64,000 nt of DNA, taken from positions 24,024 through 88,023 of the forward strand of contig FODP01000026.1 in the NCBI GenBank assembly GCA_900110395.1, written 5' to 3'. Below, in pieces: positions 1-8,418 of this stretch; the first letter of the stretch is position 1; each line of letters opens with the position of its first letter. Both the position numbers and the translations under genes were made by a program. This DNA comes from Rhodospirillales bacterium URHD0017. GTDB taxonomy: Bacteria > Pseudomonadota > Alphaproteobacteria > Reyranellales > Reyranellaceae. The notes under the pieces are model-generated. The model saw nothing but the letters and a program-made list of their open reading frames with translations, made no database searches and was not told where the DNA came from.

Positions 1-1319
1 ACGACGGCCGCATGGCGATCGACGGCCGGCCGGTGCATTTCCGCTCGCCGCGCGAGGCGCTGGCGGCCGGCATCGGCATGGTCCACCAGGAGCTGAGCGT
101 CGTGCCCGACCTCACGGTGGCCGAGAACGTCTATCTCGGCCAGCAGCCGACCAAGGCCGGCATCGTCGACTGGCGCGCCATGGTCGACGGCGCGCGCCGC
201 CATCTCGCCGACCTCGGCATCGACGTCGATCCGCGTGCCCGCATGGGCTCGCTGGCGATCGGCCTGCAGCAGCTGATCGAGCTTGCCCGCGTGCTGTTCT
301 CGGGCGCGCGCATCGTCATCCTCGACGAGCCGACCTCGGCTTTGTCGCCGCCCGAGGTGCAGCGCCTGTTCGAGGTGCTGCGCGGCGTGCGGGCGAGCGG
401 CCGCAGCATCGTCTTCATCTCGCATTTCCTCGACGATGTTCTGGCGATCTCCGACACCGTGACGACCTTCCGCAACGGCCGGCTGATCGCCACCGAGGCG
501 GCCGGCAGCATCGACAAGGGCTGGCTGATCCAGCGCATGATCGGCCGCGGGCACGAGGAGCTGGAAGGCAGCTATACCGGCGCGATCGCGCTCCACAGCA
601 AACCCGACGCCGCGGTCGTGCTCGGCGTGCGCGGGCTGTCGGCGGGCCGCGCCTTCGCCGACGTCTCGCTCGACGTCAGGGCAGGCGAGGTCTTAGGCAT
701 CTACGGCTTCATGGGCTGCGGCCTGATCGAGCTTGCCCGCACGTTGTTCGGCAAGCTCAGAGCCGATGCCGGTACCATGTCGATCGATGGCAAGACCCTG
801 CGGCCGCGCAGCACGGCCGAGGCCTGCCGGGCCGGCATCGCCTTCGTGCCGGAGAGCCGTCGTTCGATGCTCTTTCACACCGAGCCGGTCTACAAGAACA
901 TGTCGATAAGCGTGCTGGGCCGCATCGGCCGCCTGCTGCTCCGGCCCTCGGTCGAAAAGGACATCGCCCGCCGTCACGTCCAGTCGCTGTCGATCCGCCC
1001 GCCGACGGTCGAGACGCTTTTAGGCAGCCTGTCGGGCGGCAACCAGCAGAAGGTGGCGCTCGCCAAGTGGCTGACCTGGCCGCCCAAGGTGCTGGTGCTG
1101 AGCGAGCCGACGCGCGGCATGGATGTCGGCGCCAAGGAGGACGTCGTGCGCATCGTCAAGGGCCTGCGCGACCAGGGCATGGGCGTCGTCGTGCTGTCGA
1201 CCGAGCCCGAAACCGTGCTGTCATTGGCTGATCGCATCGTGGTGATGAAGAAGGGCCGGATCGTGCGAGAATTCGCCGGCGAGACCGTGAGCAAGGACCA
1301 GCTTCTGGAGGCAGCGTGA
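1..1319 (+). CDS. Sugar ABC transporter ATP-binding protein, RbsA/MglA type (5' end outside window)
   Basis: Cytoplasmic double-ATPase subunit of a ribose/galactose-type importer. The frame is open at the left edge. The first methionine (position 12) falls after the point where the first Walker A should be, so the true start and that motif lie upstream. Visible in the first nucleotide-binding domain are the Q-loop region VHQEL, the signature LAIGLQQ (about residue 81 from that Met) and Walker B with DEPTSAL. The second domain has the usual degenerate Walker A (GFMGCGLIEL) and a good LSGGNQQ signature. Its Walker B reads LSEPTRGMD, with Ser in place of the usual Asp. RbsA-type proteins often have one weak ATP site. 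It is followed after 1 bp by its permease gene. The sugar cannot be told from the sequence, and the binding protein is presumably upstream of the window. Confidence 0.93.
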   Translation, partial: DGRMAIDGRPVHFRSPREALAAGIGMVHQELSVVPDLTVAENVYLGQQPTKAGIVDWRAMVDGARRHLADLGIDVDPRARMGSLAIGLQQLIELARVLFSGARIVILDEPTSALSPPEVQRLFEVLRGVRASGRSIVFISHFLDDVLAISDTVTTFRNGRLIATEAAGSIDKGWLIQRMIGRGHEELEGSYTGAIALHSKPDAAVVLGVRGLSAGRAFADVSLDVRAGEVLGIYGFMGCGLIELARTLFGKLRADAGTMSIDGKTLRPRSTAEACRAGIAFVPESRRSMLFHTEPVYKNMSISVLGRIGRLLLRPSVEKDIARRHVQSLSIRPPTVETLLGSLSGGNQQKVALAKWLTWPPKVLVLSEPTRGMDVGAKEDVVRIVKGLRDQGMGVVVLSTEPETVLSLADRIVVMKKGRIVREFAGETVSKDQLLEAA

Positions 1320-1320
1320 C

Positions 1321-2295
1321 ATGACGGTCTTCCTGCGCAACCAGATGCGCATCATCGCGCCGTTCGCGACCCTGATCGTGCTGGTAGCCTTCTTCAGCCT
1401 GACCAGCCGGTCCTTCGCTTCGCTGGACAACGCCGCCAACGTCCTCACCCAGATCTCGGTGACGGGCATCATCGCGGTCGGCCTCACCTTCGTGATCCTG
1501 TGCGCCGAGATCGACCTGTCGGTCGCCGCCATCGCCAACGTCACTGGCATCGCCGTCGCCTACTTCACCTTGCAGGAAGGCTACGTGAACATCGCCAACG
1601 TGCCGCTGCCGGGCTTCGCCGCCATCCTGCTGGCGCTGCTGGGCTGCTTCATGCTGGGCCTGGTCAATGCCGCGGGCATCACCCTGATCGGCATCCCGTC
1701 CTTCATCATGACGCTCGCCATGATGCAGATCGGCGCCGGCATCTCGGCTCTGCTGGTGCGCGGCCAGATCGCCTATGCCGTACCCGACCTCGTCTCGCTG
1801 CTGGGGGCGGGCAGGGTGGCCGGCATTCCCTGCCTCGTGCTCGTCGCGGCCGCCTTCCTGCTCGCCGGGCACCTCGTCCTGACCTACACGCGCTTCGGCC
1901 GCTACGTGTACATGGTGGGCGGCAACCGCGAGGCGGCCGAGTATGCCGGCGTCAACGTCAGGCTGGTGCTGGGCGCCGTCATCGTCATCTCGGCCATGTG
2001 CTCGGGCGTCGCCGGCATGCTGGGCGTGGCCCATTTCGGCAGCGCCCAGCAGAACGAGTTCGACGGCTACCTGCTGGACGCCATCGCCGCCGTCGTGGTC
2101 GGCGGCACCAGCCTGTTCGGCGGCCGCGGCGGCATCGGCAATACCATCATCGGGCTCCTGATCCTGGGCGTGCTGAACAACGGCCTGGACCACATCCAGA
2201 TCGACAGCTTCCTGAAGATCCTGATCCGCGGCCTCATCCTGCTGGCCGCCCTGATCATCAATGTCTACGTCCAGAAGGTCCGTGACTCGGCCTGA
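1321..2295 (+). CDS. Sugar ABC transporter permease, RbsC type
   Basis: A 324-residue inner-membrane permease of the BPD_transp_2 family, made almost wholly of hydrophobic segments (eight to ten predicted). The family's cytoplasmic coupling region is visible around residues 114-136 (LVNAAGITLIGIPSFIMTLA), as is the C-terminal GGTSLFGGRGG block near residue 260. The start is the ATG one base after the ATPase stop, so the two are translated as one unit. Only one permease gene is present, consistent with a homodimeric channel as in RbsC. Transcription probably ends before the AT-rich stretch at 2300-2364, which carries the promoter of the next gene. Substrate unknown. Confidence 0.93.
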   Translation: MTVFLRNQMRIIAPFATLIVLVAFFSLTSRSFASLDNAANVLTQISVTGIIAVGLTFVILCAEIDLSVAAIANVTGIAVAYFTLQEGYVNIANVPLPGFAAILLALLGCFMLGLVNAAGITLIGIPSFIMTLAMMQIGAGISALLVRGQIAYAVPDLVSLLGAGRVAGIPCLVLVAAAFLLAGHLVLTYTRFGRYVYMVGGNREAAEYAGVNVRLVLGAVIVISAMCSGVAGMLGVAHFGSAQQNEFDGYLLDAIAAVVVGGTSLFGGRGGIGNTIIGLLILGVLNNGLDHIQIDSFLKILIRGLILLAALIINVYVQKVRDSA

Positions 2296-2303
2296 ATCGT
2301 CGA

Positions 2304-2332
2304 TTGACCGGTGGCATAAGATTTTGTATTAT
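2304..2332 (+). promoter_or_regulatory. Likely sigma-70 type promoter
   Basis: TTGACC (2304-2309), a 17-bp spacer, then TATTAT (2327-2332), in an AT-rich island within GC-rich DNA and about 33 bp upstream of the ATG at 2365. The hexamers and spacing fit the vegetative consensus well. Use in vivo is inferred. Confidence 0.6.
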
Positions 2333-2364
2333 CAGACACTTATTTCAATAATTTAAACAAAAAT

Positions 2365-2925
2365 ATGAGCTTTCCTCGGCTCCCTTTCATTACGCTTTGC
2401 CTCGTCCTGGGCGCTGGTTTGATGACCGGGGCGTGCGCTCTACCGTTGGCGGTGTCAGGGGCAAGCTACGCCGCCGATGGTGGATTGCTGGTAGCCAGCG
2501 ACAAGACCTCGACCGATCACATGGTCTCCATGGTGTCCAAGCAGGACTGCGCCCTGTGGCGGGTCATCAAGGGCCGCGCCGTGTGCAAGCCGCGCGAGGG
2601 CGACAAGGATCCCTACAAGGTCGACTACGACGATCCGCAGCGCACGGTGGCGGAGGACGGCGTTCACTATGCGCCGCCGCTGCGCGCCACGGCCGACGCG
2701 CCGGCGACCAGCTGGGATGCCGCTGCCTACAAGGCGACGCCGGCGCCGCCTGCGGCTCCGTCAGCGCCGGTGACGGCCGTCGCCGAAACGTCTCCCGAGC
2801 CCACCCCGGCGGTCGCGGCCGCGCCGGCGAAACCCGCTGCTCCTCCGGCGCCCGCCAAGCCGAAGAAGCCCAAGCCTCACTCCGTCAAGAAGCCTTCACC
2901 GCGTCCGGCGGCGCCTGCTTCCTGA
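2365..2925 (+). CDS. Exported Pro/Ala-rich protein of unknown function
   Basis: A 186-residue protein with an N-terminal hydrophobic signal segment ending in GLMTGAC at residue 24. The cysteine could make it a lipoprotein, but the lipobox is poor (Thr at -3). A short conserved-looking core follows (about residues 50-95, with two cysteines in KQDCALW and RAVCKP). The C-terminal half is Ala/Pro/Lys-rich low complexity (PAPAKPKKPKPH), typical of a peptidoglycan- or envelope-spanning linker. The ATG has no convincing Shine-Dalgarno sequence but lies behind a strong promoter. Its 3' end overlaps the convergent dehydrogenase gene by 41 bp. Function not recognised. Confidence 0.75.
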   Translation: MSFPRLPFITLCLVLGAGLMTGACALPLAVSGASYAADGGLLVASDKTSTDHMVSMVSKQDCALWRVIKGRAVCKPREGDKDPYKVDYDDPQRTVAEDGVHYAPPLRATADAPATSWDAAAYKATPAPPAAPSAPVTAVAETSPEPTPAVAAAPAKPAAPPAPAKPKKPKPHSVKKPSPRPAAPAS

Positions 2926-3862
2926 GCAGGAAGGCTTCGAGGTTGTCGAGCGCCTTGAAGCCCATGGCGTTGCGCGTCTCGACCGTGGCCGAGCCCATGT
3001 GCGGCAGCAGGAAGGCGTTCTCGACCCCGTAATAGCCCTGGTGGATCTTGGGCTCGCCGTCGAACACGTCGATGCCGGCGGCGGCCAGCCGCCCGCTCTT
3101 CAGCGCCGCGATCAACGCCTCGTCGTCGACCACGCCGCCGCGCGCAGTGTTCACCACGATCGCCCCCTTGGGCAGCCTGGCGATGCGCTCGGCATTGACC
3201 CATTTGCGCGTCTCGGCGGTCATCGGTGCGTTGATCGACAGGAAGTCGCAATGCGGCAGCATGTCGTCGGGATTGGCGTGGAAGGTGGCGCCCTTCTCGA
3301 GGTCGGCCGGCAGGCGCGAGCGGTTGGAGTAGTGGATCTGCATGCGGAAGGCGCGCGCCCTGTCGGCCACCGCCTGGCCGATGCGGCCCATGCCCAAAAT
3401 GCCGAGGCGCTTGCCGGTGACGTGTACGCCCATGAGCTGGGTGGGCGTCCAGCCGACCCAGTTGTGGGTCCTGAGCATGGTCGTGCCCTCGTGGGCGCGC
3501 CGCGCGGCGCCCAGCAGGCAGAGCAGGGCAATGTCCGCCGTGGCGTCGGTCAGCACGTCGGGCGTGTTGGAGACCAGGATGCCGCGCTTGGTGGCAGCCG
3601 GTACGTCGACATGCTCGTAGCCCACCGAGAAGGTGGCGATCATGCGTACCGAGTCGGGCAGGCTGCCGATGGTCTCGGCATTCAAAGGATCGCCCGCCGC
3701 GCACATGATGCCGTCGCAGCCCGCGGACGCCTTGATCAGGCCGGGGCCGTCATATAGCCGGTCCTCGGAGTTGAGCACGGCGTCAAAATTCGCCGCCAGC
3801 CGGGCCTCGACGTCGGGCGGAAAATGCCGGGTGGCGAGAACCCGAGGTTTGCCTGTGGTCAT
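2885..3862 (-). CDS. D-2-hydroxyacid dehydrogenase (glyoxylate/hydroxypyruvate reductase type)
   Basis: A 325-residue cytosolic NAD(P)-dependent reductase of the 2-hydroxyacid dehydrogenase family, which interconverts 2-oxo acids such as glyoxylate or hydroxypyruvate and D-2-hydroxyacids. The dinucleotide fold shows GILGMGRIGQAVA (about residues 154-166). Catalytic Arg lies in NTARGG, Glu in DGEP and His in LPHMGSAT. Length is normal for the family. The start ATG has GGAGG about 11 bp upstream, a little far. The gene is monocistronic, convergent with the upstream exported-protein gene and divergent from the EipB pair. The exact substrate cannot be assigned from motifs. Confidence 0.9.
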   Translation of the reverse strand: MTTGKPRVLATRHFPPDVEARLAANFDAVLNSEDRLYDGPGLIKASAGCDGIMCAAGDPLNAETIGSLPDSVRMIATFSVGYEHVDVPAATKRGILVSNTPDVLTDATADIALLCLLGAARRAHEGTTMLRTHNWVGWTPTQLMGVHVTGKRLGILGMGRIGQAVADRARAFRMQIHYSNRSRLPADLEKGATFHANPDDMLPHCDFLSINAPMTAETRKWVNAERIARLPKGAIVVNTARGGVVDDEALIAALKSGRLAAAGIDVFDGEPKIHQGYYGVENAFLLPHMGSATVETRNAMGFKALDNLEAFLLRKQAPPDAVKAS

Positions 3863-3979
3863 TGGACGGTAATCCTCCCTGTGCGGCCGCCATGCCGCAG
3901 CGATGATTCTGGCAATCTCTGGGCATGGATATTACGCTGAGGCGCCCGGCTACAAGGCCTAGCCTCCTGCCATTGTCCG

Positions 3980-4858
3980 TTGAACACGCTTAGTTTTCGC
4001 CGTTCCCGCGCCCAGATCGCGGCCCCGATCGCCGCTGTCTGCGCTGTCCTGTTGCTGGGCCTGTGGATAAGGGTCGCCGACGCCCAGCAGCAGCAACTGG
4101 CGCAGCAGCAGCAGGACGTCGTCCTGGTTCCGCATCGTGCGACCTACGACATGAAGCTCAATGTCGCCCGCCCCAACAGCGGCATCGTCGAGGTCAACGG
4201 CCGCATGGTGCTGGAGATGGTCGATTCCTGCGACGCCTGGGAGGTCAAGCAGCGCATCAAGCTGAAATTCCTGCGCAACGACGGCGAGGAGTTCGACACC
4301 GATTCGAGCTTTACCAGCTACGAGACCAAGGATGGTCTCGGCCTGCGTTTCAGCGTGCGCAACATCCAGGACCAGGAGGTCGAGGAGGAACTGCGCGGCC
4401 ATGCCGACCTCGAGGCGACCGGCGGCAAGGGCCGGGCCTCGTTCTCGCTGCCCGAGGTCAGGAGCTTCGAGCTGCCGGCCGGCACGCTCTTCCCCACAAC
4501 CCATCTCGCGCTGATCATCCGGCATGCCCGAAACGGCGACCAATCGGTGTCCTACAGCGTGTTCGACGGCGCCCGCCTCGATGGGGCTTTCACGGTCAAT
4601 GCCGTGATCGGCAAGCCGCCGCGCGGCGCCGGTGCACCCGTCGTGCGCGGCGATGTCAGCCTGTTGCGTCAGCAATCATGGGGCGTGCGGCTTGCCTTTT
4701 TTGCCGCAGGCGATCAGGGCACGGCCAATCCAGAATACGAGCTGGCGTTGGACCTGCTGGCCAACGGAGTTGCCCGGTCGATGCTGCTCGACTATGGCGA
4801 TTTCGCAGTGGATGCTCGCCTGGTTCAAATCCAAGCCCTGCCGAGGCCGCGATGCTGA
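3980..4858 (+). CDS. EipB-like (DUF1849) periplasmic envelope-integrity protein, copy 1
   Basis: A 292-residue protein of the DUF1849 family. The characterised member, EipB of Brucella, is a periplasmic beta-spiral protein needed for cell-envelope integrity. The reading starts at a TTG (3980) with no strong ribosome site. It has a signal peptide with hydrophobic core AAPIAAVCAVLLLGLWI and probable cleavage after VADA (residue 35), then a Gln-rich stretch. Family hallmarks are PHRATYDM near the mature N-terminus, LPAGTLFPTTH in the middle and a C-terminal Cys (last residue) that could pair with the conserved DSCDAWEV cysteine, the family's disulfide. It overlaps the second paralogue by 7 bp. 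Confidence 0.88.
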   Translation: MNTLSFRRSRAQIAAPIAAVCAVLLLGLWIRVADAQQQQLAQQQQDVVLVPHRATYDMKLNVARPNSGIVEVNGRMVLEMVDSCDAWEVKQRIKLKFLRNDGEEFDTDSSFTSYETKDGLGLRFSVRNIQDQEVEEELRGHADLEATGGKGRASFSLPEVRSFELPAGTLFPTTHLALIIRHARNGDQSVSYSVFDGARLDGAFTVNAVIGKPPRGAGAPVVRGDVSLLRQQSWGVRLAFFAAGDQGTANPEYELALDLLANGVARSMLLDYGDFAVDARLVQIQALPRPRC

Positions 4859-5664
4859 ATGCCCGTCTGATGACACCGATGTTCCTGGTCACCGCGTTTG
4901 CCGCTCTCGCGCCCGCGGCGGCCCAGGACTTCGCGCCGCATCGCGCCGTCTACGTCGTCTCCGCCCTCGACCGCGGCAAGCCGGGCGCCGGCACGTCCGG
5001 CACTTATGCCTACGAGCTGCGTCTCACCTGCGATGGCGGCTATGTCGTGAACCAGCGGCTGCGGCTGGAAGGGGCAGGCCGCGACCTGGCCAGCGAGCAG
5101 CAGTCGCAGATGACCGAGAGCCGCGACGGCCGCAAGCTGCGCTTCGAGCACCGCACCACCGCCGGCGGCAAGCAGCTCAGCTTGGTGAAAGGCGAGGCGC
5201 TGGTCGGCGACGACGGCAAGGGCGAGGCGCGCTTTACCGATCCCGAGGGCCAGACCGTGGCACTGCCCGCCAAAACGTTGTTCCCGGTCGCCGTCGCCCG
5301 CGAGACCATCCGCCAGGCCAAGGCCGGCGAGAACGGCTTCGATGCCAAGTTCTTCTTCGGCGAGAAGGTGAAGCCGCCGCAGTCGCTCAACGTCCTGATC
5401 GGCAAGCTGCCCAAGCGCCTGGCCGACGTGAAGATCCCCGAGGGCGGCGAGCAGCTGGCCGACGGCCGCACTCGCATCTACTACCGCGCCGGCTTCTTCG
5501 ACGTGGCTCCCGACGGCAAGGCCCAGGGTGAGCCGGCCTACGAGATGTCGAGCGTCACCCTCGACAACGGCGTCGAGCTCTACGGCACCCACGAGGAGAG
5601 CGATGCGGCGATCGAGTACCGCATCACGCGCCTCGAAGCGCTGCCCAAGCCCGAGTGCAAGTGA
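4852..5664 (+). CDS. EipB-like (DUF1849) periplasmic envelope-integrity protein, copy 2
   Basis: A 270-residue DUF1849 paralogue of the preceding gene. The ATG at 4852 lies inside the stop of copy 1 (ATGCTGA overlap), so translation is probably coupled. A cleavable signal peptide ends at APAAAQ (about residue 23). The same hallmarks recur in order: PHRAVYVV, a conserved Cys in RLTCDGGY, LPAKTLFPVA, and a C-terminal PECK. The two copies are diverged in sequence but keep the domain layout, so they are an old tandem duplication rather than a recent one. They may form a heteromer or act on different partners. The gene is followed at once by a large inverted repeat. Confidence 0.9.
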   Translation: MLNARLMTPMFLVTAFAALAPAAAQDFAPHRAVYVVSALDRGKPGAGTSGTYAYELRLTCDGGYVVNQRLRLEGAGRDLASEQQSQMTESRDGRKLRFEHRTTAGGKQLSLVKGEALVGDDGKGEARFTDPEGQTVALPAKTLFPVAVARETIRQAKAGENGFDAKFFFGEKVKPPQSLNVLIGKLPKRLADVKIPEGGEQLADGRTRIYYRAGFFDVAPDGKAQGEPAYEMSSVTLDNGVELYGTHEESDAAIEYRITRLEALPKPECK

Positions 5665-5681
5665 TGCGAACGCGGGCCTCC

Positions 5682-5792
5682 GGCCCGCTCATTGCTGGGA
5701 GCGCGCCACTCCGTGGCGCTCATGGGCTCCGTGCTCCGCGAAGAAAGAGCGCCACGGAGTGGCGCGCTCCTAGCAATGATCATGAGCGGGCC
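5682..5792. repeat. Large intergenic inverted repeat (palindromic element)
   Basis: The left arm 5682-5721 and right arm 5747-5792 are reverse complements over about 40 bp apart from a 6-bp insertion (GATCAT) and one mismatch in the right arm, around a 25-bp loop. Further imperfect hairpin sequence (5800-5845) follows and ends with GCGGTCCGGA just before the amn start codon. Words in it (ATGATCATGAGCG, GCGGTCCGGA) recur in the palindrome at 56316-56383, so it looks like a dispersed element. It may also act as a terminator for the EipB pair. Confidence 0.85.
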
Positions 5793-5854
5793 GGATCTGC
5801 CTGCGCGAAGCCGAAGCGGCTTCGCTTCGGCGAAGGCAGGGGCCCGCGGTCCGG

Positions 5855-7306
5855 ATGAGCATGACGCCCGAACAGGCCGTCGATCGCCTGGAAGAGCTGC
5901 ACGGCGCCGCCAGCGGCGCCCTGCGCGAGGCGCTGGCGCGCTTCACCGAATCGGGCGCGGTGCCGACCGCCGAAGAGCGTAGCCGCTTTCGCTATCCCGA
6001 GCTCTGCGTCGACTGGCAGCCCGCCGGCGCCGTGCGCTTCACGCGTCGCGCCTGGGCGAAGTTCCAGGCGCCGGGCCGCTACACGACGACCGTGACGCAG
6101 CCGCACTTCTTCCGCCAGTACCTGCTGGAGCAGCTGCGGCCGCTCAGCGAGGAGTTCGGCGGCACCATCGAGGTCGGCGTCAGCGACCAGGAGATCCCCT
6201 ATCCCTTCGTCACCGAAGCGGGCGACGAGTTCATCCATGGCGATCTCTCGGTGTCCGAGCTCGCGCGCCATTTCCCGACGCCGGTGCTCGCCAATGTCGG
6301 GGACGAGATCGCCGACGGCACCTGGGTGGAGCAGGAGCGGGGCACACGGCCGCTTGCCCTGTTCGATGCGCTGCGCGTCGACTATTCGCTGCGCCGGCTG
6401 CTGCACTATACGGGCACCGACTGGCGCACCATCCAGCCCTGGATCCTGGCGACCAACTACCAGCGCTATGTCGACCATTTCCTGACCTGGGCGATGGAGG
6501 AGCTGGCCAGGCCGAACGGGCCCTACACCCAGCTCGTGCTGCCGGGCGGCGCCGTCGTGCGGCGCGGCGAGGATACCTCGGTAGCCGAGGCCGCGGTGAT
6601 GGCGGCGCCCTGGCACCGCTTCCAGATGCCGGCCTACAACCTGCTGCGCGGCGACGGCAGCGGCGGCGTCACCATCATCAACATCGGCGTCGGCCCATCG
6701 AATGCCAAGACAGCGACCGACCATCTCGCCGTGCTGCGCCCGCATTGCTGGCTGATGATCGGCCATTGCGGCGGGCTCAGGCAGTCGCAGACCATCGGCG
6801 ACTACGTGCTGGCGCATGCCTACCTGCGGCGCGACCGTATCCTCGACGATCTCTTGCCGCCGGAAGTGCCGGTGCCGGCGCTGGCCGAAGTGCAGGTGGC
6901 GCTGCAGCAGGCTGCCGAGCGCGTCACCGGCGAGAAGGGCGATGCGCTGAAGCGGCGGCTGCGCACCGGCACGGTGGTGAGCTACGACGACCGCAACTGG
7001 GAACTGCGCTGGAGCCAGGAGCGCCGCCGCATCAATCACGCCCGCGCCATTGGCGTCGACATGGAGAGCGCGACCTTGGCGACGCAAGGTTACCGCCTGC
7101 GCGTGCCCTATGGCGTGCTGCTCTGCATCTCCGACAAGCCCCTGCACGGGGAGATCAAGCTGCCGGGTGCGGCCACGCGCTTCTACCAGCGCGCCGTCGG
7201 CGAGCATCTGCACATCGGCCTGGAGACCATCGATCTCCTGCGCGGTGAGTTGCACTCGCTCCACTCGCGCAAGCTCCGCAGCTTCGACGAGCCGCCGTTT
7301 CGGTGA
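5855..7306 (+). CDS. amn: AMP nucleosidase
   Basis: A 483-residue cytosolic enzyme that hydrolyses AMP to adenine and ribose 5-phosphate, helping to set the adenylate pool. The N-terminal AMP-nucleosidase domain (about residues 10-190, with YTTTVTQPHFFRQYLLEQL) precedes a purine-phosphorylase fold showing INIGVGPSNAKTATDHLAVLRP and HCGGLR (about residues 275-310). The DMESATLATQGYR segment (about 400) contains the catalytic region, and LLCISDKPLHGEIKLPG matches the family. Length equals that of E. coli Amn. The start codon lies directly at the right edge of a palindromic element and has no clear Shine-Dalgarno; an in-frame ATG at 5861 is an alternative. Convergent with the fructokinase gene. 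Confidence 0.95.
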   Translation: MSMTPEQAVDRLEELHGAASGALREALARFTESGAVPTAEERSRFRYPELCVDWQPAGAVRFTRRAWAKFQAPGRYTTTVTQPHFFRQYLLEQLRPLSEEFGGTIEVGVSDQEIPYPFVTEAGDEFIHGDLSVSELARHFPTPVLANVGDEIADGTWVEQERGTRPLALFDALRVDYSLRRLLHYTGTDWRTIQPWILATNYQRYVDHFLTWAMEELARPNGPYTQLVLPGGAVVRRGEDTSVAEAAVMAAPWHRFQMPAYNLLRGDGSGGVTIINIGVGPSNAKTATDHLAVLRPHCWLMIGHCGGLRQSQTIGDYVLAHAYLRRDRILDDLLPPEVPVPALAEVQVALQQAAERVTGEKGDALKRRLRTGTVVSYDDRNWELRWSQERRRINHARAIGVDMESATLATQGYRLRVPYGVLLCISDKPLHGEIKLPGAATRFYQRAVGEHLHIGLETIDLLRGELHSLHSRKLRSFDEPPFR

Positions 7307-7322
7307 TCATTGCTCTGGCGTC

Positions 7323-7350
7323 AAAGGTCCCTTGCTGCGCTCGGGACCTC
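7323..7350. repeat. Short dispersed intergenic repeat with CTGCGCTCGGGA core
   Basis: An AAAGGTCCC...GCTGCGCTCGGGACC segment between the convergent amn and mak stops. Near-identical copies lie at 58934-58959 and, as part of a longer inverted repeat, at 61400-61428. GGTCCC and GGGACC make a small hairpin that may double as a terminator. Confidence 0.7.
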
Positions 7351-7352
7351 AA

Positions 7353-8258
7353 CTATGCCGGCCACAGCCACGCCGCACCGCGCACGCCGCTCGAATCGCC
7401 GTGCCGCGGCGGCTGCAGCCTGGTCACGATGCGGTCGGGCTCGGAGAAGATGTAGTTGCGCCACAGCTCCGGTACCCGCCGGTAGAGCGCCTCCATCTTC
7501 GACAGCCCGCCGCCCAGCACGATGACGTGCGGGTCGATCAGGTTGACGACGTTGGCCAGCGCCCGAGCCAGCCGGTCGCAATAGAGTTCCAGGCTGTCGG
7601 CCGCCTCGCGATCGCCCGCCTTTGCCGCCTCGGCGATCTCGGTCGCGCGCAGTTTGCGACCTGTCTTCTCCAGGAACTGACGCTGGAACGCAGGTCCGCT
7701 CAGCCAGGACTCGACGCAGCCGCAGCGGCCGCAATAGCACGCCGGGCCGGGCCGCTCGTCGTCGCGCGGCAAGGGCAGGGCGTTGTGGCCCCATTCGCCG
7801 CCGATCGCCTGGGCGCCCGTGAGCGGCTTGCCGTCGATCACGACGCCGCCGCCCACGCCGGTGCCTAAGATGACGCCGAACACGACGGGCGAGCCGCGGC
7901 CTGCGCCGTCGGCCGCTTCGGAAACCGCAAAGCAGTTGGCGTCGTTCGACAGCCGCACCTCGTCGCGCTCCAGCACGCGCTTGAGGTCACGGTCGAGCGG
8001 ATGGCCGTTCAGCTGCGTGGAGTTGGCGTTCTTGATCAGGCCGCTGGCGGGCGAGATCGCGCCGGGATGGCCGACACCGACGCGGCAGCGCGCGCCCACC
8101 TTGGCTTCGAGCTCGCGCACCACGGCGGCCACGGCGCCGACGGTCGCTTCGTAGCTGCCTTGGGGCGTCGCCACGCGCACGCGGGCGCGTTCCTTGCCGC
8201 TGTCGTCGAGGACGATGCCCTCGATTTTCGTGCCCCCGAGATCGATGCCGATACGCAT
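7353..8258 (-). CDS. mak: Fructokinase, ROK family (Mak-like)
   Basis: A 301-residue cytosolic ATP-dependent sugar kinase. The start MRIGIDLGGTKIE carries the ATP phosphate loop. NANSTQLNGHPLD, SNDANCFAVSEA (catalytic Asp) and GTGVGGG are ROK signatures. GGEWGHN with CYCGRCGCVE gives the His/Cys3 zinc site. The C-terminal HGDSSGVRGAAWLWP matches E. coli Mak closely, which favours fructose over N-acetylglucosamine. Related ROK kinases (NagK, NanK) share most of these motifs, so sugar preference is inferred. Divergent from an MFS gene that could supply a substrate, but no link is proven. Confidence 0.88.
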   Translation of the reverse strand: MRIGIDLGGTKIEGIVLDDSGKERARVRVATPQGSYEATVGAVAAVVRELEAKVGARCRVGVGHPGAISPASGLIKNANSTQLNGHPLDRDLKRVLERDEVRLSNDANCFAVSEAADGAGRGSPVVFGVILGTGVGGGVVIDGKPLTGAQAIGGEWGHNALPLPRDDERPGPACYCGRCGCVESWLSGPAFQRQFLEKTGRKLRATEIAEAAKAGDREAADSLELYCDRLARALANVVNLIDPHVIVLGGGLSKMEALYRRVPELWRNYIFSEPDRIVTRLQPPRHGDSSGVRGAAWLWPA

Positions 8259-8418
8259 GTCCCCACTTCACAGAAATCGCGCACGAATGTCGATGCTGCT
8301 CTCCCGCCGCCTTGCAGCGCGACATTGACGCGCCGGGGCTGGTTCATGCGGCTATCCTCCTCGACAACGCGACGCTACCTTCAGCATTCTGGAACAAGAG
8401 AGGCGAGGGCAGCGTACT

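Noticed and set aside
1156..2193. A 345-codon minus-strand open frame opposite the sugar permease
   Set aside because: Antisense to a membrane protein gene; the His/Asp/Gly-rich product is the usual shadow of GC-rich hydrophobic codons.
4063..4851. N-terminal extension of the second EipB gene through the first
   Set aside because: It would overlap all of copy 1 in another frame and push the signal peptide into the middle of the protein.
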